Notes under the pieces: generated by a model
The model's database searches: none
What the model saw: only the letters and a program-made list of their open reading frames with translations
What the model was told of the DNA's origin: nothing
Shown here: positions 54,945 through 64,000 of the stretch, one piece after another
Position numbering within the stretch: position 1 is the first letter of the stretch
How the letters are laid out: the number at the start of each line of letters is the position of its first letter
Position numbers and translations under genes: made by a program
NCBI RefSeq assembly: GCF_050624435.1
Contig: NC_134537.1
Coordinates: 124,782,086-124,846,085, forward strand
Direction: 5' to 3'
Origin: Tenrec ecaudatus
Lineage: Eukaryota > Chordata > Mammalia > Afrosoricida > Tenrecidae
Length of the DNA: 64,000 nucleotides

Positions 54945-56980
54945 ACAGCAACTCCCAGGACAAGATGGGCCAACAAGTAAGCACGTACACATACATGACC
55001 ACGTGCCGATGAGGTGAGAGAATCCTGATGCAAAGGAAAGACCCAGGACCACAGGCAAGGCTTGGCCCCCAGATCGGTGCTCTCGTCTTTTTACATACTG
55101 GGTGGAGGAGGAGGGGACCCTGTCAGTTGAACAAACGAACTGAGCTTGCCCATGGCCTCGGGGTTTCTCGAGCTGACTTGTAATACCCAAATCATCAAAA
55201 GCAGAAATTTGTCTTGGTTTTGATTATGAGCTCCTGGAGAGCAGGGGCCATGCCGCATGCCGGACATGCCTCCCTGCTAAATTGGCCTAATGGAAACTGT
55301 CTGGTGGGTTGGCAGGGGCCCCACACTCTTTCCCATCACAGTCACACCAGCACCGCACCCTGTCTCCTGCCTTCACCTCAACCCACCCGGCCGTAGTTTT
55401 GTACACTTTCAGGGCTGGCTTCTCCGGGGGTCTCTGCCAAAATGCCAGCCTGGCCTGCTCACCCTGCTACTGTAGCTGCTTAGGCCAGGTGCCACCACTC
55501 CCAGGAAACTCAGACCCTTTGGTGCCCCAGCTCCGGGGGCCCGTGCTGCCCATAGCGCTGAATGCGCAGCGTTGTGTTCATTCTGTCCATGGGCACTGTG
55601 GCGGGAGCTGGAGGTGGGAGGGCCTTTGTCACATCTGTGGTCACGGGAACTGGCATGGGACACAGCAGGCAGCGGATAAAGGAGAAAGGAGGAACAAGGC
55701 TCTGGCTCCGAGAACTGTCCCCGTCCATTAGCCTGTCTGAAGCACGCATAACATACCATGTTAATACCGATCGCCACCAAATTGTGGTCCACCGACACAC
55801 AGGGCAACTTACTCCTGACGAGGGCAGGAATGCCGAGGGCGGAGAAAGTCAGAAGCACTCTCCTCTGTACCTAAAGAGGCGAGTTTCTTTCTTTTGTTTT
55901 GTGACGGGTCTGGGTCATCGGGTCCACTCCCATGTCAGCAGGAGAGGGGTGAGGACAGCCGGGCTGGACGCACACAGTGCACTGAAATGGCACAGAGATG
56001 GGGGTCAGCGCCGGTTGGTGTGTTGTCCATTAAATCCCAACGTGTGACGAGCCTGTGTGACACAGAAGGACTGGTCCCTCGGTTTCCGCTGCTATCATCT
56101 CCCAGGTCTGTCCTCCCCCTCCACCCTCCAGGAGCCTCTGCGGCCTTCAAACCACCAAGCTGACCGTGAGCACCCAGCGCGTGATGGCTGCGTCCCTGTC
56201 GCCGCTGAGAAAGGGGCACCAACACCAAGTGTTGAGAGCTGCCGAGAGGTGGTCACGAAGACGGAGGTCAGAGCGAGGCCATTAGACCACACAGAACGCG
56301 CCATCCCAGTGCCCCCTGCCAAAGCAAAGGGAAGGGTCGCCATCCAGGCTGCAGTGGCAGGTCAGCGGAGGGTGCAGACTGCGCGGCTCCCGTCTCTCTT
56401 CCCTTCCTGCCCTTTGCTTCTCTGTATTTTTTTTCAATTTCTCTCCCATGAACACAAGTTGAGCCACTTGGGCAATTTTTTAACAGTCTCCTCTGAATAA
56501 GTAAATAAGCCGCTGATAAATAGTGTGGGAATGGGGTGGGGAGCGTGTGGCTGCAGGCAGTTGCAAGAAGAGCAATTACAGAGGGAGGACACGTGGGGTG
56601 CTGACTGTGCGGGGGAGTCCAGGGAAGCCAGAAAACCGGGTGACTCCCAGGACTGCAGCCGAAGGAAGTGGGGCAGTGCGGGTTCCCGTGCCAGGACTGG
56701 GGCAGCACAGAGCTTAGTGAGCGTGGAGGACAAGAGACCAGGCTCTACCTTTCGCAGGGATAGGTCTCCAAGAGGGACCAGCTTTCAGCTTTCAAAGAGA
56801 GGTCAGGACTCCAGGGGCAGTAGATTTCCGAGCCCTTGCTTCTGGGTCAAGTCCAGTGTCACTCCACAAGTTCTTAGCTGAACTTTCTCCAAATCAGCTG
56901 CTTCCAACTCCTGGGACCCCACGTGTGTCAGAGTATAGCTGTGCCCCTACGGTTCCAGACCCCAGGCCTTTCTTCTGAGA
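54945..56980. other. GC-rich unique sequence, no gene supported
   Basis: About 2 kb of repeat-poor, GC-rich DNA with many overlapping open frames on both strands (up to 161 codons at 55562-56047). None resembles a known protein, and the frames overlap in antisense, as GC-rich non-coding DNA does. An unannotated exon cannot be excluded. 56420-56525 is a small AT-rich island containing cacttgggcaattttttaac. Confidence 0.4.
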
Positions 56981-56984
56981 CTGT

Positions 56985-57075
56985 TTTCTTGTTGTTGTTG
57001 TTGTGAGCCACCACTGAGTGGGTTCCGACCCGCAGGGACCCTATGCATACCACAGACCCCTGTGGGTGGACGTCA
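56985..57075 (-). mobile_element. AfroSINE tail fragment
   Basis: The tail side is a gttgttgttgttgtgagcca tract, then ccactgagtgggttccgac, ggaccctatgcataccacag. Confidence 0.7.
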
Positions 57076-57079
57076 CAGC

Positions 57080-58585
57080 TCTTTCTGGGCTGTGCTGACA
57101 GGACCCGTTGTTTCCTCACTCCCAGACTCAGGCAAGGGGCCGTCTGTCTTTTCATCATTCCATCCCCATTGTCAGGACCAAGGCTTGAGAAACCAACTAG
57201 AAAACCCCTGTAGTGAAGTACAAGCCCTTAGAGTAGATGGAACCCCCCAGGGGGTGAGAAAGAAGAAGAAAGGAAGGAGGTGGGTAGAAAATACTCCCAG
57301 AAGCAGGTGGGGGAAGCAGTCCCGCCAACATCACCAAGGATGCCAGCCAAGGCAGACACTCATCCCAGAAACCAAGGGGTGGGGGGGGGGGGCAGGGCAA
57401 AAGGGAGAAGTAACTCGGCAAAGACCACTACCGTGGCCAAGAGCCAAAAGAGACGGGATGGAAGGGGGAGCTCACTCATTACAAGCTGGCTAATGACTCA
57501 GGGGAGAACAATGTCAGGCGCGTGGGAGGGACCAAGGCAGGACAGGTAAGGGTAAAGGTAAGAAAACAAAATGAATGAAAGCAGAACCGTCTTTTCGGCT
57601 GTGTGGGCAGGAGGTTCGATGGAGGAGAAGAGGCTGCGTAAGAAAGGAGCTAGAGAAGTCAAGGCAGAGCTTCCTCCAAAGCCGAGGGGCCTGCGCGTAT
57701 GTTAGCATCCAGGAGACGGAGTCTGGGATTCCACAGAAGGAGTGGGCTCAGGCGCAGTCCCCAAAGGACTATCCTTCAGAAAGAAAAGGAAGGCGTGTTT
57801 GCTCTCCCGGCCCTCTGATCCCCTGCAGTACTCCCAGCCTGTAGCACAGAATTCAACTCTAATTACACACTCATGTCATTCCCCTCTGCAGACAGCATAG
57901 GCCACATCTTTGAGACTTCCCGCAGGAAAATCTCCACGAGAGTTGGAAACCACCAACTGTTTAGTCCCACCACCGATGCAGGCCGGAGAGAACACAAACT
58001 CTAATGTGGGTGCAATATCAGAAGGTGTCTGCTAAAGCATAAACCCGTTTTCAAAGCAGCACCTTGGCATCTCCTTTCCCCTAAAGCAAAGCGCCCCATT
58101 GCACTTGGTCAGGGAAGTTGTCGTCCCCCAGGATCCAAGCAGACTAACTGTAAAGCTCTGCTCACACAGACCGCCCTACCATTAGCAGTGAGTCAGCTGA
58201 GGACGGGTGGATGGGAACAGGGACGGCTGCTAGATGAGGCTTTTGTGGCACAGCCCTGGGCGGGTCTGCCGTCTGGATGGAGACGGATCGCCTAGGATTG
58301 CCCTGTCCAGGATCCCAGGATCCTACTTGGCAGGCTTGCATGTAGTGCAAATCCTAATGAGACCCTCCTGCAGCAAGGCCAGGAATTAAACTCAGACAGG
58401 GCCCGGGGTCAGGGCAGGCCTGCCTGCTTGCCTGCCGAAGCCGCCCCAACTTCAGCTGAGCTGCACTGCTCCTGACCCATTCCCAGAGTCCGCTGTGAGC
58501 AGAAGATTCCTGTCCAACTGGTAGTGCCAGGCAGTTCCAATGCCGACCGTCACTTCAAAAGGACGACAGGCTGGCGCTGACGGGC
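57080..58585. other. Unique sequence
   Basis: Contains a G-run (57380-57392) and purine-rich sequence from 57240 to 57310. The 143-codon frame at 57062-57493 is low-complexity and not recognised. Confidence 0.4.
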
Positions 58586-58589
58586 TGAG

Positions 58590-59480
58590 ATGAATCACTC
58601 GCATTCCTCGGTATATACCTTTCTGACCGTGCCTTCTGTCTTCTGCCTGGTGCGCGTGTGCATGGCAATAAGAGAACTCAATGATGCCCACTGGGCACTG
58701 TTTTTTCTCTTGAGCTTTAAGATGCTTATATCTATGTGGAAAGGTTATGGGGAGGCTATTCACCATAAAATTTAGGAGAGATCTTCCCATGTGGGATCGT
58801 TTCAAAATGTACCATCGACACACAACCATCAGTCGACCATCAATCATGAGCTTGGATGCCCAAGCATCTCTTGCCACAGTAGCAGTTCCCAGCAAGAAGA
58901 AGAGAGCGCGTGGAAGGCATAGGAATGTTCTTAGGACACTGGGCTCCATTCAATGGATCGAAGCCAACTTTATAAAACGAGACCCAAGTGTCCAAAATGT
59001 ACCTTTCCCAGATGCCAAACTACCTCCCGCCAGAGCAGCTTACAAACGAAAGGAATCTGCACCGTTCGTTACAGAAATGGGATGGGCTGCACCAGCAGAA
59101 GGGCACCGGCCGAGGAGAGGCACCAACCCATGCTGACACTGGGAAACACGGTGAGTTGAGCAACACTCAGTGCTAAATAGTCAAACAATTGTGTGTGATG
59201 CCACCTCCTTGCTGACACCGTGTCCACCGCGCCTGGGGAACCCTTCTGTTACTTCCCCTGCTCTTGGTTTAATTCCACTGAGTACTTTGTAGTGGACAGC
59301 TCGGTGAATTTTAAGTTATGAAAATAATCAAAGGGGCGGAGACTTTCTTGCCTGACATTATGATTTGCAGGCCTTCAACGAGACAGCAGATCTTCCCGCG
59401 GGACTTTCCCTTCCAGGAAACCAGTGCATGCGTCAGACTGTAAGCATATCATGGTGCCGAACAAGTCAAGAAGCGCCAAG
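58590..59480. other. Unique sequence with unrecognised frames
   Basis: Three overlapping plus frames (129, 68 and 62 codons) lie at 58747-59176, with a Lys/Arg-rich KKKRARGRHRNVLRTL segment. I cannot assign it to a family. A decayed processed pseudogene is possible, but no poly(A) or target duplication was found. Confidence 0.3.
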
Positions 59481-59484
59481 CACT

Positions 59485-59790
59485 ACACTAAATTCACAGG
59501 CACGTTAAAAATACTCCCTGTTTGCAAACAATCTTCCATATGTCTTGGATAGAAATGCACTACATGACAATTAATTGGCTGACTTCTACAATCAGTCATT
59601 AATTGCTATTTTCAAGTTAAAAATCATTCCATTAAATTTCACTCCCAGTATTCTCTGTCATGCCCAGTTATGAGAAAAAATGTTATCTCTCCATTTGTGA
59701 AATCATTTACCTAATGATTCTATTGACATAGAATTTACTCCCATTTCTATGTTAGCACTTTGGATTTGAGCCACTCATTCACTACGTGTT
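59485..59790. other. AT-rich candidate conserved non-coding element with palindrome
   Basis: Repeat-free AT-rich block. Perfect 8-bp inverted arms CAATTAAT (59568-59575) and ATTAATTG (59598-59605) enclose 22 bp and present two TAAT-type homeodomain cores in opposite orientation. gtttgcaaacaatcttcc (59520-59537) contains a forkhead-like TTTGCAAACA. Regulatory function is inference. Confidence 0.4.
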
Positions 59791-59912
59791 ATTTCAAAAC
59801 ACACGGTCATTTTTTTTAAGCCCATCCTCTCCCCCTGTACTTCCCAACCAAGTGAATCGAGGGCTCAGGTTTATAAATCCCAGTGTAAGATTTCTAACAA
59901 ATGAAGGTCTTA

Positions 59913-59918
<6 letters not shown>

Positions 59919-59955
<37 letters not shown>
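59919..59955. repeat. (CA)n microsatellite
   Basis: An uninterrupted AC/CA tract. Confidence 0.97.
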
Positions 59956-59957
<2 letters not shown>

Positions 59958-59959
59958 TT

Positions 59960-61945
59960 TGAATCTTTGTGTTTTGTCTCCACAGGTCAAACTCGGTTGT
60001 GAGGAACCCAGCTATTGGTCCAAGGCAAAAATGTTCAATAATCAACACAAACTCAACCAAAAATACACTTAACAAGCTCAAGGTAAGTGACCAGAGCCAG
60101 TGATGAACTCATTCATTATTCATAACACTCAAATGTGTTTCACCATGAATTCTCAAGTCTCCAGCAAGGACACAAAAATACCCTGTGTCAGAGCCCTCTG
60201 GAATCGGAGCACAAGCTACAAGTAATTCCACTTCTACCGAGAATCAGGGAAGTGGGAGAGCCTGAAAGGGCTTAGAGCAATAGTCTGCCCCCCAAGAGAC
60301 ACCCAAATAACTTCTGATACTCCAAGTTCCTGGCAAATGAACCACTAATTGTCACCGTCACCAGGAAAATAAGAAAAACCAATCGTCAGGCTCTATGAAG
60401 TGCTACATTTTAAAATTCAGACCAATTTCTGGGTTTCTTCCCCCTAACGATATGCCCTGGGGCTCAATTTACTCACTCTCCAGCAGTCCGAGTCCTGGAT
60501 TTCTGGTTTGGGCAAAGGGGTCTGTAAAGAGTACAGATGGTAGTAATCAGCGTCTTACTCCACGCCCTAACGACGGCTGCCTTGAATTTCAACACCCCTG
60601 GTGCCAAAGATGTCCTTGTCGTCCAGTTACCGCGCGTTCAGGAGCCGGCAACGTTGCACTGCATCCAGCATGTCAGGTTTCCCAGTGGTTAACCCAAGCA
60701 GTAACGAGAGCCGTGCTCTGCGAAGTTAGTTTCTCAACTCTCATTTCCCGCTTGCCCTCCCCAGCCTGTCGCCGGGCTTTCCTGCAGCAACCAGGGAGCG
60801 GCAGCCGTGTTTGCCCCGACTTCAGGCACATAAATACCGATGCAGCTCATTTCGACCCTCAGACATCGTCTCCTCTGGTTACTCCGGCAGAGTGCATTTT
60901 CCCACACTCTCCGTAGTGAGGAACGGCTTGTCTGGGCACGTCAGATAACACTTGGGCAGGAGATTAAATCCCACACTGAAGCCATGAAGTACCCGCAGGG
61001 CTGGGCCCTGAATCCTGTCTGACGGTCTCCCGGCAGCCTTCACCTTGACTTGCAAAACCTACCACTGAGGACAATTGCGTTTTGACATTTCCAGAACTCG
61101 GCACCACTTGCATTTTATAGAACAAAACAGCCCTCCTAGCTCCGCTGCCAGAACAAGGAGGAAATGCCTGCCTTTAAGTCCGATGCGAGCTGTGAGCCAC
61201 TGCGGAGGCCCACAGCTCCGAGCAGCCGAAGTCCTACTTCCAGTGGGCAATTCCCTGCCTGACTGCCCTTTGTGTTCAAAAGCATTCTGGTTACATGGAT
61301 CGGTTATCTGGCTATAGCTCTGACCTCCGGCCTGGAAAGTTCTTCCTTGTTATCGCCAGGTGTGTGCTTGACAGAATGAGTGACTCCTACATTCAAACCT
61401 CACAGGTTCACATCACGATAGCCAGGTGGACGGTTCAGTGGGGACTGCTTTCAACATGTGTTCACGGGGGGGGGGGGGGGGCGCTTACACTGATTCACAA
61501 CACCATGTGTTTTCTTTCTGCTCTGATTTTTTTCTTTTTCTTAAAATGTAAACTTCCACCTCAGACGGAACCGAGGCGGAAACCAACCTGCTTTGCGTCT
61601 TAAAGGAAAGGTCCTCCCAGGTGCAAGGTGTGGTCAGGTTGTTCAAGCAGCGGGACCGCGAAAAGACCACGTCCACTTCCCTCCCGCTTGCTGCGCGTCA
61701 AAAGGCGGCGGCCGAGACAGAAGCACATTCTTCTCTTGACAGGTTTGAAAGAAGTCTCGCCAAAGAACACCCCGCAGGTGTTATCTGTATGTAATGATTA
61801 CCACAGCTCGGAGCTCTAAGAGAGAGCAAGCAGGAATCCTTGGGGGAACTGGCATTCCCTAATGGATATATTTGTCCTTAGAGAATTTAAATAAACTTTA
61901 TAGGCATAAGAAAATGCAGAGATTGGGGGAATTGGGCCACCTCTG
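59960..61945. other. Unique sequence
   Basis: Contains a G-run (61466-61481). The 173-codon plus frame at 60395-60916 is the longest repeat-free frame in the window, but it has no recognisable domain and no promoter or splice context I can identify. Confidence 0.4.
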
Positions 61946-61952
61946 CAAAACC

Positions 61953-62045
61953 GTGTTGTTGTTGCCGCTGCTGCTGTTGCTGTTAGGTGGTGTCTAGTGG
62001 ATGCCAGCTCACACTAACTCTGTGTGATGGGGCACCCCGGCCCCA
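61953..62045 (-). mobile_element. AfroSINE tail fragment
   Basis: Begins with the tail tract gttgttgttgccgctgctg, then tgttaggtggtgtctagtgg and atgccagctcacactaactc. Confidence 0.65.
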
Positions 62046-62104
62046 CGGCGTCTGCCGAGGCGCCAATCTCAAGAGAACCCTGAAAGTGCCGTGTGCACCA
62101 AGAG

Positions 62105-62410
62105 CACCCACCGCTCTGCCTTGAGAGAGGATCGCCGGAGCGCTCCTTAGAGGCAAGGATGGCGCGAGCTCGTCTTAGACACTTCGGCACGTTGTCAGGA
62201 GAGATTGGTCCCTGGACAAAGACACCTTGCTGGATAAAGTGGAGGGGCGGTGAACAAGAGCAAGGCCCTGCCGGAGATGGATTGACACCAGGGCTGCAAC
62301 AATGGGTCCGAGCGTGGGAAAGTGGGCGGAGGAGCGGGGAGTGTTTGGTGCTGCTGTGCACGGGATGGCTTTGGGTGGGAACTGGCTGGATGGCACCTAG
62401 CGACAACCAC
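62105..62410 (+). mobile_element. RTE LINE 3' end
   Basis: Sense blocks: gcgctccttagaggcaagga, gacacttcggcacgttgtc, gagagattggtccctggaca, gagatggattgacaccaggg and the tail aactggctggatggcaccta. Dead and 5' truncated. Confidence 0.88.
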
Positions 62411-62689
62411 CACATTCCCATCGACATGATGGCACCTCGCTGGGTCTTTTCCTGCAGAGATACTAGGAGGGTTCCCACCACCACCCTTTAAAGCAGCATT
62501 CGGAAAGTCCCCTCCCCACGCCCATCCCAGGCATCCCTGTGAAAAGACAGGAAGAAAGCAAGACTAGAACTCAGGTGGATGGGGGGGTGGGAGGGCTGAT
62601 CCGTGACTCCAGTCTGTATTTCCAGCTGCGTGACCCGCTCCCCAGTCTCATAGGGTCCATGCTAACATCACAGCCTAGATGCCCAGGTG

Positions 62690-62908
62690 TGGCTCAAACT
62701 CAAGCCATTTTACCTGCAAAACTCAGAGACCCACTGGGACAGTTCGACCCTGTTCTATAAGGTCGCTAGATCCTAGAGAGACCAATGAGCCTGTCTGCTC
62801 CCAGAAAGATTTAACATCTCAGAAATCTGCAGAGGCGGTTCTACGTGGTTCTATGGGATTGCTGTAAGTCGGAATCAACTCGATGGCCATGAGTTTGGTT
62901 TTTTGGTT
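62690..62908 (+). mobile_element. AfroSINE composite
   Basis: Two sense 3' ends follow one another: gacagttcgaccctgttcta then taaggtcgctagatcc, and later cagaggcggttctacgtggt, attgctgtaagtcggaatca, tcgatggccatgagtttgg. Either a tandem pair or an internal duplication. Confidence 0.75.
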
Positions 62909-62909
62909 T

Positions 62910-63084
62910 GCTTCATCGTGCTTGCTCTGGAATATGCAAGAAAGGAGGAGCAAGAGGAGCACATCGTGCTTGGTAGGGGTCAATGAAATCGAGGGGGAAA
63001 CTCAATAAAATACACTGACACCATGGTCCAAACTCTGGGTCCAAACAGCAGAAATCACGGAGACGGCACATGGCTGCACATGTG
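62910..63084. other. Unique sequence
   Basis: Nothing recognised. Confidence 0.4.
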
Positions 63085-63143
63085 TTTCATACACATCCCG
63101 TCACCATGAGTCACAGCTGACTCAACCGCAGCTAGCAACAACA
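63085..63143 (+). mobile_element. AfroSINE/RTE tail
   Basis: caccatgagtcacagctgac, tcaaccgcagctagcaacaa, ending AACA. Very short. Confidence 0.6.
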
Positions 63144-63144
63144 T

Positions 63145-64000
63145 TTAAAAGAACTGAACACGCAGTATCATTAGAAAAATAAAATGCATTATTTGCCTTA
63201 CTTGTTTATCGTCCATTTTGCTTTTGACTCTCCTTCTCAATGCTCTGCCTCAAGAAAGTGAAACTTAAAACTTAGATTCTTTATATGTTTTCATTTCCTA
63301 ATCAATATAAGCTTGTCCCCTAAAGTCCTAGAGAATTTGGCCATAAACCACTCCAACAGAAGAATGACTCTTCCTTAGAAGAAAAATAAAAAAAATTTCC
63401 CTAACCCTTCAATTGAAACATGAAATGTCAAGAAGATCAAGTCCAACAGAGCTGGCAGAATGTAGGCAGCGGAAACCAGAAACCCCGTTATCCAGCCCGA
63501 GAGATAAGGTACAGACAAGTGCTTTTCAACTGCCCAGGCGGTCGGAGGGAGCAGCATGATGTGACGATTACTCAGGCCTCCAATCCCCGCTCTGTCACTA
63601 CGTTGTGATGTGATCTTGGTTTCCCCAACCTCTCACACTTGGGGTCTTGATCTCTAATGGGGAGGTCATTCCACACAACACTAGCCTAGGTTGAGGTAGA
63701 AAACCAGTCAAATAAAAATTGAGACACACACGTCCCTTTGCTAAGCATTTACCAAGAATCATTAGCACTGGGCTGGGGAAGGTGGGTCGCAGCCTGCTGT
63801 ATAGAGATTTACCAACAAAAGAACTTGAAGTCAGTGGGGGTGAGCAGTCGACTCCCTTCTCAGTCCTCCTCCTCCTAGCCAGTAAAACACATGGCTCGGC
63901 TCAGAAAGAGACAAATGGGGTCTTGACCTTTGGGTGATAGATGATATGGGGGGTCTTGGCAGGAGCAAATGCAAGAGTCCATCAACCCCCTGAAACAATT
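63145..64000. other. Unique sequence with a MIR fragment
   Basis: An antisense MIR-like segment lies at about 63575-63665 (ccgctctgtcactacgttgt, gatcttggtttccccaacc). The remainder is unremarkable AT-rich sequence without a gene. Confidence 0.45.

Noticed and set aside
60395..60916. 173-codon frame without repeats
   Set aside because: No known domain, no visible splice or promoter context. Kept only as a note in the unique-sequence entry.

Overview
The window reads as mammalian nuclear DNA from an afrotherian. The best fit is a tenrec (Echinops-like), because the repeat set combines three things: many tRNA-derived AfroSINE copies on both strands, RTE-type LINE fragments whose 3' ends share the SINE tail (ggcaccta followed by acaacaacaa), and an L1 whose 3' UTR I recognise from tenrec sequence. 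The species call rests on repeat-family recognition from memory and was not tested by a search. There is no bacterial, plasmid or viral gene cluster. I found no open reading frame that I can defend as a functional protein-coding gene. The longest frames (249, 208, 206 and 173 codons) are chance frames, several of them running through SINEs or simple repeats.

Layout. 0-6 kb holds a 49-bp minisatellite, SINEs, an RTE 3' end and a truncated L1 flanked by a 14-bp target-site duplication. 6-16 kb holds SINEs, MIR fragments and an RTE copy split by an LTR. 16.5-20.5 kb is a nest of transposons: a dead RTE reverse transcriptase with its YADD motif, a MaLR-like LTR piece inside it, a 1.6-kb antisense L1 segment, another RTE tail and a MaLR 3' end. 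20.5-30.5 kb is mixed unique sequence with a SINE-in-SINE nest, a SINE with a tRNA-Gly-like head, two tetranucleotide arrays, an antisense RTE and two LTRs. 30.5-43 kb has scattered SINEs, a fourth LTR, an L1 ORF2/3' UTR piece and long AT-rich unique stretches. 43-51.5 kb holds four antisense L1 3' ends, SINE pairs and a 24-bp minisatellite. 51.5-64 kb is more GC-rich and repeat-poor, with an 84-bp-period CCA tract, SINE pairs, an RTE tail and one AT-rich block that looks like a conserved non-coding element.

The best-supported new observation is an LTR family of about 420-550 bp. Its four copies (10265, 22517, 29549 and 36995) each have a 5-bp direct duplication at the ends. Three run TG...CA and the fourth TG...GA, which fits solo LTRs of the ERVL/MaLR class. 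One of them demonstrably interrupts an RTE element. Other points worth a look are a 15-bp hairpin, tail-to-tail SINE inverted repeats, a tandemly duplicated L1 3' UTR unit, a shared unclassified repeat pair, and AT-rich repeat-free blocks with TAATTA palindromes. No exciting new multi-gene system is visible. The window is intergenic or intronic mammalian DNA shaped by retrotransposition.
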